In this document: piece by piece, positions 35,183 through 45,376 of the stretch
Position numbering within the stretch: the first letter of the stretch is position 1
Layout of the letters: each line of letters begins with the position of its first letter
Assembly: GCF_000377645.1 (NCBI RefSeq)
Contig: NZ_KB898478.1
Coordinates: 62,001 to 126,000, forward strand
Source of the DNA: Thiomonas sp. FB-6
GTDB lineage: Bacteria; Pseudomonadota; Gammaproteobacteria; Burkholderiales; Burkholderiaceae_C
Reading direction: 5' to 3'
DNA: 64,000 nt
Position numbers and translations under genes: made by a program
Notes under the pieces: model-generated
The model's database searches: none
The model's input: only the letters and a program-made list of their open reading frames with translations
What the model was told of the DNA's origin: nothing

Positions 35183-36670
35183 TCAAAGGGCCGGCGCGCG
35201 CCGGTGCCAGTCGCTCACCTGCTGCAGCTGGTGCGCGGCGTGCAGCAGCCGCGCCTCGCCGAAATGCGGCGCCACCAGCTGCAGGCCCACCGGGCGCCGC
35301 GCGTGCTCGCCGCGGCCGAAGCCGGCCGGCACGCTCATCGCCGGCAGCCCGGCCAGGCTGGCCGGCAGTGTGTGCAGGTCGGCCAGGTAGCTGGCCAGCG
35401 GATCGGTCTGCTCGCCCAGGTTCCACGCCACCGTGGGCGCCACCGGCCCGGCGATGAGGTCGCAGGACTCGAAGGCGGCGAGGAAATCCTGCGCGATCAG
35501 GCGGCGGATCTTCTGCGCCTGCAGGTAATAGGCGTCGTAGTAGCCGTGGGACAGCACGTAGGTGCCGATCAGGATGCGCCGCTTGACCTCCGGCCCGAAA
35601 CCCTCGGCCCGGCTGTTGGCGTACATCTGCGCCAGGTCCGCGTACTGCTCGGCGCGGTGGCCGTAGCGCACGCCGTCGAAGCGCGAGAGGTTGCTCGAGG
35701 CCTCGGCCGGCGCCAGGATGTAGTACGCCGCGACCGACAGGTCGCTGCGCGGCAGCGCGATGTCCACCAGTTGCGCGCCCAGGCCGCGCAACTGCTCCAG
35801 CGCCTCGCGCACCGCCTGCTCGACCTCCCCGGACAGGCCCTGCGCGAACCACTCGCGCGGCAGGCCGATGCGCAGCCCGGCCAGCGGGCGCGCGGCGTCG
35901 GCGCCCTCGCGCGGTGCGTCCAGCGCGGCCGTGTAGTCGGGCACCGGGTGCTGCACGCTGGTCGAGTCGCGCGGGTCGAAACCGGCCATCGCGCCCAGCA
36001 CCAGCGCGCAATCCCAGGCGCTGCGCGCCATCGCGCCGGCCTGGTCGAGGCTGGAGGCGTAGGCGATCATGCCGTAACGCGAGCACACCCCGTAGGTGGG
36101 CTTGATGCCGGTGATGCCGCAGAATGCCGCCGGCTGGCGGATCGAGCCCCCGGTATCGCTGCCGGTGGCCGCCGGCACCAGGCGCGCCGCCACGGCGGCG
36201 GCCGAGCCGCCGGAGGAGCCGCCGGGCACGGCGCCGGCGTCCCAGGGGTTGCGCACCGCGCCGAAGGCCGAGTTCTCGTTGGCCGAGCCCATCGCGAACT
36301 CGTCCATGTTGGTCTTGCCCAGGCACACCGCGCCGGCCTCGCGCAGCCGCACCACCACGGTGGCGTCGAAGGGGCTGCGGTAGCCCGCCAACATGCGCGA
36401 GCCGGCGGTGGAGGGCATGTCGCGGGTGACGAACACGTCCTTGTGCGCCAGCGGCAGGCCCAGCAGCGGCGCCGCCGAGCCCGAGGCGCGAGCGGCGTCG
36501 GCCTCGCGCGCGGCCGTCAGCGCGGCGTCGGCGTCCACATGGACGAAGGCGCCCAGGCCCGCGTGGCGCTCGATGCGCGCCAGGTGGTGGCGCACCAGTT
36601 CCTCGCTGGACACGCTGCCGTCGCGCAGCGCCTGCAACTGGCCGCGCAGGTCTTGTTCGGCGAGGCTCAT
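35183..36670 (-). CDS. gatA: Asp-tRNA(Asn)/Glu-tRNA(Gln) amidotransferase subunit A
   Basis: A 495-residue amidase-signature glutaminase that supplies ammonia to GatB. The catalytic Ser-Ser-Lys triad is visible: Lys in [11 protein letters not shown] near 78, and the serines in [14 protein letters not shown] and [14 protein letters not shown] (~155-185). The start is ATG 36670, overlapping the gatC stop (ATGA), which drops an unconserved open stretch upstream. Confidence 0.96.
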   Translation of the reverse strand: MSLAEQDLRGQLQALRDGSVSSEELVRHHLARIERHAGLGAFVHVDADAALTAAREADAARASGSAAPLLGLPLAHKDVFVTRDMPSTAGSRMLAGYRSPFDATVVVRLREAGAVCLGKTNMDEFAMGSANENSAFGAVRNPWDAGAVPGGSSGGSAAAVAARLVPAATGSDTGGSIRQPAAFCGITGIKPTYGVCSRYGMIAYASSLDQAGAMARSAWDCALVLGAMAGFDPRDSTSVQHPVPDYTAALDAPREGADAARPLAGLRIGLPREWFAQGLSGEVEQAVREALEQLRGLGAQLVDIALPRSDLSVAAYYILAPAEASSNLSRFDGVRYGHRAEQYADLAQMYANSRAEGFGPEVKRRILIGTYVLSHGYYDAYYLQAQKIRRLIAQDFLAAFESCDLIAGPVAPTVAWNLGEQTDPLASYLADLHTLPASLAGLPAMSVPAGFGRGEHARRPVGLQLVAPHFGEARLLHAAHQLQQVSDWHRRAPAL

Positions 36671-36975
36671 TCCACCACCCTCGGCACGATGAACAGACCG
36701 TCCTGCGCGGCGGCGGCATTGGCCAGGGCCGCCTCGCGCAGCCGGGCCTCGGGGGGACGCGCCTCGTCCTCGCGCAGGCGCAGGGGCATTTCGTGCAGCA
36801 CGGCCAGCGGATGGGCCAGCGGCTCCACGCCGGAGGTGTCGACCGCGCGCATCGGTTCCACCACCTCGGTGAAAAAGGCGTTGATCTGTTCGAGCATCGC
36901 GGCCTGTTCGGCCGCGTCCAGGTTCAGCCGGGCAAGGCTTGCGATGCGCTGGATGTCGCTGGGTTGCAGGGGCAT
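36667..36975 (-). CDS. gatC: Asp-tRNA(Asn)/Glu-tRNA(Gln) amidotransferase subunit C
   Basis: A 102-residue subunit that wraps around GatA and stabilises the complex. It begins [20 protein letters not shown], the normal GatC start; the middle ([20 protein letters not shown]) and the acidic-to-basic C-terminus ([17 protein letters not shown]) also fit. ATG 36975 gives the family length; longer in-frame starts are not conserved. It heads the operon and diverges from mreB over 163 bases. Confidence 0.94.
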   Translation of the reverse strand: MPLQPSDIQRIASLARLNLDAAEQAAMLEQINAFFTEVVEPMRAVDTSGVEPLAHPLAVLHEMPLRLREDEARPPEARLREAALANAAAAQDGLFIVPRVVE

Positions 36976-37027
36976 GGCCGGTTTGGACGCGTCCGCGGCG
37001 TTTCGCGCGGAGCAGGCAAAAGAGGCC

Positions 37028-37033
37028 ATTGTA
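37028..37033 (-). promoter_or_regulatory. Candidate -10 box for gatCAB
   Basis: On the minus strand TACAAT is found about 50 bases upstream of the gatC start, in a short A+T-richer patch of the gatC-mreB gap. I see no good -35 at 16-18 bases, so this is only a candidate. I could not pick out the mreB promoter in the same gap. Confidence 0.3.
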
Positions 37034-37075
37034 CGGCCCGTCATCCAGTAACATGTCTGGATTCCCGGTGCTTGA

Positions 37076-38182
<1,107 letters not shown>

Positions 38183-38186
38183 GACT

Positions 38187-38208
38187 CGCGCGGGGCACGC
38201 CCCGCGCG
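38187..38208 (+). promoter_or_regulatory. Strong hairpin between mreB and mreC
   Basis: CGCGCGGGGC (38187-38196) and GCCCCGCGCG (38199-38208) are perfect inverted copies two bases apart, starting four bases after the mreB stop. There is no T-tract. The position suggests attenuation or 3'-end protection of the mreB transcript, allowing more MreB than MreC and MreD. This is inference. Confidence 0.5.
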
Positions 38209-38221
38209 CGCGCATCACGCG

Positions 38222-39124
38222 ATGGCCTTCGCAACCCTGGAGCGCTCCCCGCCGCCGTTTTTCCGGCAAGGGCCGTCGGCCGCCGCCCGGCTGGTGTTCT
38301 ACGCGGCGCTGTCGCTGCTGGCCATGGCGCTGGACGCGCGCTGGCACCTGCTGGGGCCGCTGCGCCTGGGCATCGACGTGGCCGTCGCCCCCGTGGTGGA
38401 GGTGGCGCGCAGCCCCTGGCTGGCCTGGCAGGCGCTGGCCGGCCACACCGAATCCCTGGAGCGCGCGCAGTCCGAACTGGCGCTGGCGCGCCAGCGCAAC
38501 CTGGAACTGGCGCTGACGGCGCAGCGCGAAGCCGACCTGGAACGCCAGAACGCGCAATTGCGCCAGTTGCTGCAGTTGCGCGCGGCGGTGCCGGTGCACG
38601 CGTCGGCCGCGCAGATCGTCGCGCAGGCGCGCGACCCCTTCTCGCGCAAGCTGCTGCTGGACCGCGGCGCCACCGCCGGCATCGAGCCCGGCTCTCCGGT
38701 CATCGACGCCCACGGCTTGCTGGGCCAGGTGACCATGCTGTCGCCGCTGGGCGCGCAGGTCACGCTGATCACCGACCGCGACTCCGCCGTGCCGGTGGAA
38801 GTGGCCCGCAACCGCGCGCGCGGCGTGCTGGTGGGCGACGCCGGAACCACCACCGGCGGGCTGCAACTGCTGTGGCAGGCCAACGACGGCGACCTGCGCC
38901 CGGGCGACGTGCTGGTGACCAGCGGCCTCGACGGGGTCTACCCCGCGGGCCTGGCCGTGGCGCGCATCGACAAGGTCCGGCGCGAGCCCGATTCGGCCTT
39001 CGCCCGCGTGCTGTGCACCCCGCTGGCCCATGTGGACGCCGGGCGCTACGTGCTGGTGCTCACCCCGCAGCGCCCGCTGGAGCCGGCGCCGAAGCCGCCC
39101 ACGCCGGCGGCGCGCCGCCGATGA
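38222..39124 (+). CDS. mreC: Rod-shape determining protein MreC
   Basis: A 300-residue bitopic inner-membrane protein with a large periplasmic domain. After a cytoplasmic N-terminus there is a membrane helix (~22-40), a coiled coil (~75-115, LERAQSELALARQRNLELAL), and the beta domain (PFSRKLLLDRGATAGIEPGS; VTLITDRDSAVPVEV; GDVLVTSGLDGVYPAGLAV). It links MreB to PBP2 and RodA. The C-terminus is Pro-rich (PLEPAPKPPTPAARRR). Confidence 0.95.
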   Translation: MAFATLERSPPPFFRQGPSAAARLVFYAALSLLAMALDARWHLLGPLRLGIDVAVAPVVEVARSPWLAWQALAGHTESLERAQSELALARQRNLELALTAQREADLERQNAQLRQLLQLRAAVPVHASAAQIVAQARDPFSRKLLLDRGATAGIEPGSPVIDAHGLLGQVTMLSPLGAQVTLITDRDSAVPVEVARNRARGVLVGDAGTTTGGLQLLWQANDGDLRPGDVLVTSGLDGVYPAGLAVARIDKVRREPDSAFARVLCTPLAHVDAGRYVLVLTPQRPLEPAPKPPTPAARRR

Positions 39125-39146
39125 ACGCCACGGCGAGGGCCCGGAC

Positions 39147-39701
39147 ATGAGTTCCCTGCGCGGACCGCGCCCATCCTCCGGCGACGGCCCCTCGCGCGGC
39201 GAGGTGCTGCTGCTGGCGGCGCAACCCTGGTTCATCTGGGTCACGCTGGTGGCCGCGCTGGTGCTCGAGTTCATGCCCCTGGGGCGCCAGCCCTGGCTGC
39301 CCGACCTGCTGGCCATGACCCTGGTGTTCTGGGCGGTTCACCAGCCGCGCCGCGTGGGCATCGGCTCCGGCTTCGTGTTCGGCCTGCTGATCGACGCCCA
39401 GCACGCGGCGCTGCTGGGTGAGCACGCGCTGGCCTACAGCCTGCTGGCCTTCTTCGCCGTCATGCTGCACCGGCGCCTGGTGTGGTTCTCGCTGCCCCAG
39501 CAGGCGCTGCAGATCCTGCCCCTGTTCGCGGCCGCGCGCCTGCTCGAGTTCCTCGTGGCCATGACGGCCGGCGCCTCGCCGCCGGGCCTGAGCTACGCGG
39601 CCGCGCCGCTGCTGCAGGCGGCGTTGTGGCCGCTGTTGAGCTGGCTGCTGCTGGCCCCGCAGCGGCGCGCACCCTCGCCCGACGAGAATCGGCCGCTGTG
39701 A
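39147..39701 (+). CDS. mreD: Rod-shape determining protein MreD
   Basis: A 184-residue membrane protein with five or six hydrophobic segments (LVAALVLEFMPLGRQPWLPD; SGFVFGLLIDAQHAALLGEH). The pattern FGLLIDxxxxxxLGxHAL is characteristic of MreD. ATG 39147 gives a normal length; it lies 22 bases after the mreC stop. Its stop codon overlaps the GTG start of mrdA. Confidence 0.92.
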   Translation: MSSLRGPRPSSGDGPSRGEVLLLAAQPWFIWVTLVAALVLEFMPLGRQPWLPDLLAMTLVFWAVHQPRRVGIGSGFVFGLLIDAQHAALLGEHALAYSLLAFFAVMLHRRLVWFSLPQQALQILPLFAAARLLEFLVAMTAGASPPGLSYAAAPLLQAALWPLLSWLLLAPQRRAPSPDENRPL

Positions 39702-41944
39702 ACAGCCCGGAACTGAAGAACGTCGGGCGCGAACTGCTGCGCTTCAGGCGGCGCCTGCTGCTTGCCGTGGGCGGTGTCGTGCTGGCCTTCGGGCTGCTCA
39801 TCGGACGCTGGCTGTGGCTGCAGGTGCTGCGCCACCGCCAGTACTCGCTGCAGGCGCGGGACAACCGCGTGGCCATCGTGCCGGTGCAGCCCTCGCGCGG
39901 GCTCATCGTCGACCGCAACGGCATCGTGTTGGCCGACAACTTCGCCGCCTACACGCTGGAGATCACGCCCAGCAAGACGGTGGGGCTGGCGGCCACCATC
40001 GCCGCGCTGCGCGCGGTGGTGCCCATCTCCCCGCACGACGAACGGCGCTTCCACGCGCTGCTGTCGCAAAGCCGCAGCTTCGAGTCCGTCCCCATCCGCA
40101 GCCGGCTCAGCGACGCCGAGGTCGCTCGTTTCGTCGCGCAGCGCTTCCGCTTCCCCGGCGTGGAGGTGCACGCCCGGCTGTTCCGCTCCTATCCGCTGGG
40201 CTCGCTGGGCTGCCACGTGATCGGCATGGTCGGGCGCATCAGCGCCGGCGAGCAGCAGCAATTGCAGGACTCCGACCAGGCCGCCAACTACCAGGGGGCC
40301 GACCACATCGGCAAGACCGGGGTGGAACTGGGCTGGGAACGCCAGCTGCACGGCACCATCGGCTTCGACGAGGTGGAGGTCAACGTCGCCGGCAAGCCGG
40401 TGCGCAAGCTGCGCAGCAAGCCGCCGGTACCCGGCAGCACCCTGGTGCTGTCGCTGGACGCGCGCATGCAGAAGCTGGCCGAGGATCTGTACGGCGAGCG
40501 CAGCGGCGCCTGCGTGGCCATGGACCCGCGCAGCGGCGAGGTGCTGGTGATGGCCTCGATGCCCACCTTCGACCCCAACCTGTTCGTCGAGGGCATCGAT
40601 CCGCAGAACTGGAACCAGCTCAACACCGACCCCCGCCGCCCCCTGCTCGACCGCGTACTGCGCGGCACCTTCCCGCCGGGCTCCACCTACAAGCCCTACC
40701 TGGCGCTGGGCGCGCTGAGCCTGGGCCTGCGCACCGCCAGCTACACGCTGAACGACCCGGGCTTTTTCATGCTCGGGCACCACAAGTTCCGCGACGACGT
40801 GCCCGGCGGCCACGGCAAGGTGGACATGCACAAGGCCCTCGAAGTGTCCTGCGACACCTATTTCTACATGGTGGCCAACGACTGGGGCGTCGACGGCATG
40901 CACGACTGGACGCGCCACTTCGGATTCGGGCGCCTGACCGGCGTGGACCTGCCCGGCGAGGCGCGCGGCATCCTGCCCTCCAAGGCCTGGAAAAAGCACG
41001 CCTACAAGACCCCCGCGCTGCAACGCTGGTACGCGGGCGAGACCATCAGCCTGGGCATCGGCCAGGGCTACAACAGCTTCACCCCCATCCAGCTGGCCAA
41101 CGCGCTGGCCACCATGGCCAACGGGGGCACGCGCCACAAGCCCCGCGTGGTGCGCATGGTGGAGGACATGGCCACGCACCGCTTCGATCCGACGCCCGCG
41201 GAAGTCGCCGAGCGCCTGCACCTGAACGCCGCGGACTGGCAGGTGGTGCACGACGGCATGGTGGCCGTGAACGCCGAAAAGCAGGGCACCGCCTACGCGG
41301 TGTTCAAGGATGCGCCCTACACCAGCGCCGGCAAGACCGGCACGGCCCAGGTGTTCACGGTGGGCCAGCACCAGCGCTACGAGTCCGCCGACCTCGCGCG
41401 CCACCTGCTCGACCACGCCCTCTACACCGTATGGGCGCCGGCGGACAACCCCACCATCTGCGTCGCGCTGATCGTCGAGCACGCGGGCTGGGGCGCCAGC
41501 GCGGCCGCGCCGATCGCGCGCAAGCTGATCGACTACCACCTGCTGGGCAAGCTGCCCAGCGACGAGGAAATCCAGAAGATCTCCGGGCGCAAGCCCGTGC
41601 CGCTGCCCTTTCGCTACGCCGGCGTGCGCGACGGGCTGCCGCCGGTGCCCGGCGCCCACGCGCCGCCCCAGGCGGGGGCTTCCTCCGCGGCCGAGGCCTC
41701 CAGCGCCGCGGCGCCTCCGGTGCGCCCCTGGCCGGCGGTTGCCTCCGCAGCGGCCTCCATGCCGGCTGCCCCGACCGGCCCGGCAGCACCCCGCGCCGCG
41801 GGCGGCTACGCGCAGGCGCGCGCCAGCGCCGCGCTGGCGCAGGAAGGGCGCTACGCTGGCGCGGCATGCGGCGGCGGCCCGCTGTTCAGCCGCTTCGGCG
41901 CCGCCCACGAATGCCCCTTGCCGGACGAAGGAGTGCGCCTGTGA
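39698..41944 (+). CDS. mrdA: Peptidoglycan D,D-transpeptidase PBP2 with long C-terminal tail
   Basis: A 748-residue class B penicillin-binding protein that cross-links side-wall peptidoglycan with RodA. It has a membrane anchor (~18-40), a pedestal (SRGLIVDRNGIVLADNFAAY) and a transpeptidase domain with active-site Ser329 in GSTYKPYLAL, the SxD motif in EVSCDTYFY, and KTG at 546-548 (AGKTGTAQVF). E. coli PBP2 has 633 residues; the last ~120 here are an Ala/Pro-rich low-complexity tail in the periplasm. GTG 39698 overlaps the mreD stop as GTGA. Confidence 0.96.
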   Translation: MNSPELKNVGRELLRFRRRLLLAVGGVVLAFGLLIGRWLWLQVLRHRQYSLQARDNRVAIVPVQPSRGLIVDRNGIVLADNFAAYTLEITPSKTVGLAATIAALRAVVPISPHDERRFHALLSQSRSFESVPIRSRLSDAEVARFVAQRFRFPGVEVHARLFRSYPLGSLGCHVIGMVGRISAGEQQQLQDSDQAANYQGADHIGKTGVELGWERQLHGTIGFDEVEVNVAGKPVRKLRSKPPVPGSTLVLSLDARMQKLAEDLYGERSGACVAMDPRSGEVLVMASMPTFDPNLFVEGIDPQNWNQLNTDPRRPLLDRVLRGTFPPGSTYKPYLALGALSLGLRTASYTLNDPGFFMLGHHKFRDDVPGGHGKVDMHKALEVSCDTYFYMVANDWGVDGMHDWTRHFGFGRLTGVDLPGEARGILPSKAWKKHAYKTPALQRWYAGETISLGIGQGYNSFTPIQLANALATMANGGTRHKPRVVRMVEDMATHRFDPTPAEVAERLHLNAADWQVVHDGMVAVNAEKQGTAYAVFKDAPYTSAGKTGTAQVFTVGQHQRYESADLARHLLDHALYTVWAPADNPTICVALIVEHAGWGASAAAPIARKLIDYHLLGKLPSDEEIQKISGRKPVPLPFRYAGVRDGLPPVPGAHAPPQAGASSAAEASSAAAPPVRPWPAVASAAASMPAAPTGPAAPRAAGGYAQARASAALAQEGRYAGAACGGGPLFSRFGAAHECPLPDEGVRL

Positions 41945-43056
41945 ACACGGTGATCGACCGCCCCTCGCTGCGTCAGCGCCTGCGCCCCTACGTCAGCGGC
42001 TTCGACCTGCCGCTGCTGTGCGCGCTGCTGATGCTGGTGGCCATCGGCTGCATCGTGCTGTTCTCCGCGCTGCAGGGCCAGCCCATCCATTTCAGCGACC
42101 AGTTGCGCAATCTGCTGTTCGGCCTGCTCGTGCTGTTCACGGTGGCTCAGGTGCCGCCGCAGCGCCTGATGCAGATCGCCGTGCCCCTGTACACGCTGGG
42201 AGTGGCGCTGCTTGTGGCCACCGCGGCCTTCGGTCTGGTGCGCAAGGGCGCGCGGCGCTGGCTGGACCTGGGGGTGGTGATCCAGCCTTCGGAAATCATG
42301 AAAATCGCCATGCCTTTGATGCTGGCGTGGTATTTCCAGAAGCGCGAAGGCCTGATCCGGCTGCGGGACTACGGCATCGCCGGCCTGTTGCTGGCCATTC
42401 CGGTGGGGCTGATCATGAAGCAGCCCGACCTCGGCACCGCCATGCTGGTGCTGTCCACGGGATTTTTCGTCATCTTCTTCGCCGGCCTGTCCTGGCGCGT
42501 GCTGCTGGCCGGCGCGGTGGCGGCGGCCGCGGCGGCTCCGGTACTGTGGCATTTCATGCACGATTACCAGCGCCAGCGCATCCTGATGCTGCTGGATCCG
42601 CAGTCCGATCCGCTGGGCACAGGCTTCAACATCATCCAGTCCATGATCGCCATCGGTTCGGGTGGGGTGTGGGGCCAGGGCTACCTGCACGGCACCCAGG
42701 CCCACCTGAATTTCGTGCCGGAATCCCACACGGACTTCGTGTTCGCGGTGCTGGCCGAGGAATGGGGCCTGGTGGGCAACGTGACCCTGGTGCTCAGCTA
42801 TGTGTTCTTCATCGGCCGCGGCCTGTACATTGCGTCCCAGGCTCCCACGCTGTTCTCGCGTCTGCTGGCCGCGTCGATCACCATGATCTTCTTCACCTAT
42901 GCCTTCGTGAACATGGGCATGGTCTCGGGCATCCTGCCGGTGGTCGGCGTGCCCCTTCCCTTCGTCAGCTACGGCGGCACGGCTCTGGCCACGCTGATGC
43001 TGGGCACGGGAATCCTGCTGTCCATCGCCCGCTCGCGCCGCCTGGTGCAAAGCTGA
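41941..43056 (+). CDS. rodA: Peptidoglycan glycosyltransferase RodA
   Basis: A 371-residue SEDS-family polymerase with about ten membrane helices that builds glycan strands together with PBP2. SEDS signatures are GLVRKGARRWLDLGVVIQPS near 96, KQPDLGTAMLVLSTG, QSMIAIGSGGVWGQGYLHGT and PVVGVPLPFVSYGGTALATL. GTG 41941 overlaps the mrdA stop as GTGA. It closes the operon; a hairpin lies 17 bases beyond the stop. Confidence 0.96.
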   Translation: MNTVIDRPSLRQRLRPYVSGFDLPLLCALLMLVAIGCIVLFSALQGQPIHFSDQLRNLLFGLLVLFTVAQVPPQRLMQIAVPLYTLGVALLVATAAFGLVRKGARRWLDLGVVIQPSEIMKIAMPLMLAWYFQKREGLIRLRDYGIAGLLLAIPVGLIMKQPDLGTAMLVLSTGFFVIFFAGLSWRVLLAGAVAAAAAAPVLWHFMHDYQRQRILMLLDPQSDPLGTGFNIIQSMIAIGSGGVWGQGYLHGTQAHLNFVPESHTDFVFAVLAEEWGLVGNVTLVLSYVFFIGRGLYIASQAPTLFSRLLAASITMIFFTYAFVNMGMVSGILPVVGVPLPFVSYGGTALATLMLGTGILLSIARSRRLVQS

Positions 43057-43072
43057 GCAGGTCCGGGCGCCG

Positions 43073-43093
43073 CCCTGGATATACCGTCCAGGG
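43073..43093 (+). terminator. Hairpin after rodA
   Basis: CCCTGGA (43073-43079) and TCCAGGG (43087-43093) form a 7-base stem with a 7-base loop just after rodA, followed by TATTTGT, a weak T-rich run. The rest of the gap to 43260 is unusually A+T-rich for this genome and contains TATATA at 43181-43186, a possible -10 for the next gene without a clear -35. Confidence 0.45.
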
Positions 43094-43260
43094 TATTTGT
43101 AACGATAAATCCGATAACACCCATGGGAAGAATCCATTGGACTTTTGCGGATTGTTGCGCAGAATGCGTTTTCGTTTTTCTATATAGGCATGTGTTTATG
43201 GATCGATTCGATCCTGCCGCGGCCGGCCTGGGCTGCACCACCCTCGAGGAGATTTTTGCC

Positions 43261-43764
43261 ATGAAGCTGATTCGCGCTTTCCGGGCCGCGCTGCTCGCCC
43301 TCGGTCTCGGCCTGGCCGTCGCGGCACCGGCCGGCGCCGCCGATGCGCCGGCCCAACCGGTGGCCAAGTTCGACTTCGACCACCCCACCTTCGCCCATCA
43401 ACTGCCCTTCGCCACGCGCCAGGTGGTGATCCAGGTGAGTGAGAACGACCCCACCTACTGGAACCTGGTGCTGAACAACGCGCAGAACCTGCTCGACTTC
43501 TTCGGCCAGGAGAACATCCGCGTGGTCGTGGTCGCCTTCGGGCCCGGCCTGCCCATGCTGCTCAAGAACAGCCCGGTGGCCGCGCGCATCGAATCCGAGA
43601 ACAGTGAAGGCGTGGAGTTCGACGCCTGCCACAACACCATGAAGGCGATGGCGCGCAAGATCGGCCACATGCCGGTGGTGGTGCCGGAAGCCACCGTGGT
43701 GCCCGCCGGCGTCGCGCGCATCATGCAACTCGAACACGCGGGCTTCGCCTACCTGCGCCCCTGA
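43261..43764 (+). CDS. Periplasmic DsrE/DsrF-like protein
   Basis: A 167-residue protein with a signal peptide (residues 1-27, ending AGAA). The mature part has the DsrE-type alpha/beta fold: NDPTYWNLVLNNAQNLLDFF, VRVVVVAFGPGLPMLLKNSP-like stretches and one cysteine, C123, in EFDACHNTMKAM, at the position used by sulfur-carrying DsrE/TusD proteins. Exported DsrE-like proteins are common in betaproteobacteria and their function is unknown. GAGGAGA lies nine bases before ATG 43261. It is monocistronic, between a promoter-like A+T-rich stretch and a strong terminator. Confidence 0.85.
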   Translation: MKLIRAFRAALLALGLGLAVAAPAGAADAPAQPVAKFDFDHPTFAHQLPFATRQVVIQVSENDPTYWNLVLNNAQNLLDFFGQENIRVVVVAFGPGLPMLLKNSPVAARIESENSEGVEFDACHNTMKAMARKIGHMPVVVPEATVVPAGVARIMQLEHAGFAYLRP

Positions 43765-43772
43765 GTTTTCCA

Positions 43773-43795
43773 CCCCACGCCGGCCGGGCGTGGGG
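43773..43795 (+). terminator. Terminator hairpin after the DsrE-like gene
   Basis: CCCCACGCC (43773-43781) and GGCGTGGGG (43787-43795) form a perfect 9-base stem with a 5-base loop nine bases after the stop codon. The T-run lies before the stem (GTTTTCC) and not after it, so the structure may work in both directions or be Rho-assisted. Confidence 0.6.
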
Positions 43796-43850
43796 TCATC
43801 GCGGCCGGCGGCCACGCCCGCCGGCCCGCCCGCATATGCTGGACGGCGCG

Positions 43851-45173
43851 ATGTCCTACGCGCCGTTCACGCCCCGTCCCCTGCCCCGGCTGGACGGCCA
43901 TTGCCTGTATGCCGAGACGGCGCACGCCCGCCCGGAGTTGCCCGCGCTACGCGAAGCGGCCGAGGCCGACGCCTGCGTGGTCGGCGCCGGCATCGCGGGC
44001 CTGTGCGGCGCCATCGAACTGGCGCGCGCCGGCCTGCAGGTGGTGGTGCTGGAAGCCCGGCGCGTCGGCTCCGGCGCCTCGGGGCGCAATGGTGGGCAGG
44101 CGCTGGGCGACTTCGCCTGCGGCATCGAGGCGCTGGAGCGCAGGCTGGGCCCCGCCGGCGCCGAGCGTGCCTGGGAGATCTCGCAGCTGGCGCTGAGCCG
44201 CCTGCGCGAGCGCATCCGCGAGCACGTCATCGATTGCGACTGGCGCGACGGCGCCGTGCTGGCCGCCCGCGGCGAGCGCCAGGCCGCGGGCCTGCAGGCC
44301 GCGATGCGCCACCGCCAGCAGCGCTACGGTGCCGAGCAGCTGCGCTGGATGGGCGCCGAGGAACTGCGCGCCGGCCTGCTCAGCGAGCGCTACGCGGGCG
44401 GCGTGCTCGACCCGCTGGGGGGACAACTGCATCCGCTGAACTACACCCTGGGCCTGGCGCGCGCGGCACGCGCTTTGGGCGTGCGCATGCACGAGCACAG
44501 TCCGGTGCTGAGCCTGCGGGCCGGCTCCGGCGGCGGCCATCAGCTGGCCTGCCCGCAGGGACAGCTGCGCTGCCGCCTGCTGCTGCTGGCCGGCGGGGCG
44601 GTGCCCGGGCTGCCGCTGCGGCGCCTGCAGGCGCGCATCCTGCCGGTGGCCAGTTGCATATGCGCCACGGAACCGCTGGGCGCGGCGCTGCCGCCGGCGG
44701 GCTTCGCGGTGTGCGACACGGAATTCGTGCCGGACTATTTCCGGTTCTCGGCCGACGGGCGCCTGCTGTTCGGAGGCGGCGCGCATTGGCGGGCCGGGCG
44801 CGCGCTGCGCGATCCGGCCGAACGCCGCCGGCGCCTGCGGCGGGCCATGCTGCGGGTGTTCCCTCAATGGGAATCCCTGCGCATCAGCCACGACTGGGGC
44901 GGCTGGATCGACGTCAGCCTCAACCGCGCGCCCGATTTCGGTCGCCTGGGCCCCGCGGCGGTGTACCTGCAGGGCTTTTCCGGGCACGGCCTGGCACTTT
45001 CCGGCATGGCCGGGGAACTGGCGGCGCAGGCCTTGCTCGGAGGACCCGGCGCCAGCCCGGACTTCGATCTCATCGCCGGGCTGCCGCATGCGGCGCTGCC
45101 GCTGTCGGCCCTGTTGCGTATACCGATGGCCGCTTTCGGTGCATCATGGGGCTGCTTTCTGCATACATCGTGA
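43851..45173 (+). CDS. puuB: Gamma-glutamylputrescine oxidase (FAD-dependent)
   Basis: A 440-residue DAO-family flavoprotein. PuuB oxidises gamma-glutamylputrescine to the aldehyde, releasing ammonia and hydrogen peroxide. The FAD loop is VVGAGIAGLCGAIELARAGL near residue 43, followed by GSGASGRNGGQAL, and the C-terminal FAD contact is YLQGFSGHGLALSG. Length fits PuuB (426 in E. coli). ATG 43851 is preferred over 43836 because GGA lies nearby and the family begins close to it. Six polyamine genes downstream support the assignment, although a five-gene ABC transporter intervenes. Another amine oxidase of the same family cannot be excluded. Confidence 0.8.
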   Translation: MSYAPFTPRPLPRLDGHCLYAETAHARPELPALREAAEADACVVGAGIAGLCGAIELARAGLQVVVLEARRVGSGASGRNGGQALGDFACGIEALERRLGPAGAERAWEISQLALSRLRERIREHVIDCDWRDGAVLAARGERQAAGLQAAMRHRQQRYGAEQLRWMGAEELRAGLLSERYAGGVLDPLGGQLHPLNYTLGLARAARALGVRMHEHSPVLSLRAGSGGGHQLACPQGQLRCRLLLLAGGAVPGLPLRRLQARILPVASCICATEPLGAALPPAGFAVCDTEFVPDYFRFSADGRLLFGGGAHWRAGRALRDPAERRRRLRRAMLRVFPQWESLRISHDWGGWIDVSLNRAPDFGRLGPAAVYLQGFSGHGLALSGMAGELAAQALLGGPGASPDFDLIAGLPHAALPLSALLRIPMAAFGASWGCFLHTS

Positions 45174-45219
45174 CAAACAGACGCATTCGAGCGCTTTTTT
45201 GTGTCGCTTTGCTGATTGT

Positions 45220-45248
45220 TTGACGACAAGGTCTTGCCTTGTTACTTT
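45220..45248 (+). promoter_or_regulatory. Candidate sigma-70 promoter for the HAAT transporter operon
   Basis: TTGACG (45220-45225) and TACTTT (45243-45248) are 17 bases apart in the A+T-rich 203-base gap before the solute-binding protein gene. The -35 matches 5/6 of consensus, the -10 only 3/6. The gap holds no gene. Confidence 0.35.
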
Positions 45249-45376
45249 TTTGCGTCGCGCAACCCCGGCAAACCCGCATGCCGCAATGGGATTTCGGGTT
45301 CTAGCATCCGCGGTGCATCTTACCTACATCCCTAGAAGAGGCTCCCCAAGGCCCACGACAACCATTGGAGACCGCA

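Noticed and set aside
43123-43260. Upstream extension of the DsrE-like protein (46 extra residues)
   Set aside because: The extension would cover the A+T-rich promoter-like stretch, is not a signal peptide, and the ATG at 43261 has a good ribosome-binding site followed by a clear signal peptide.
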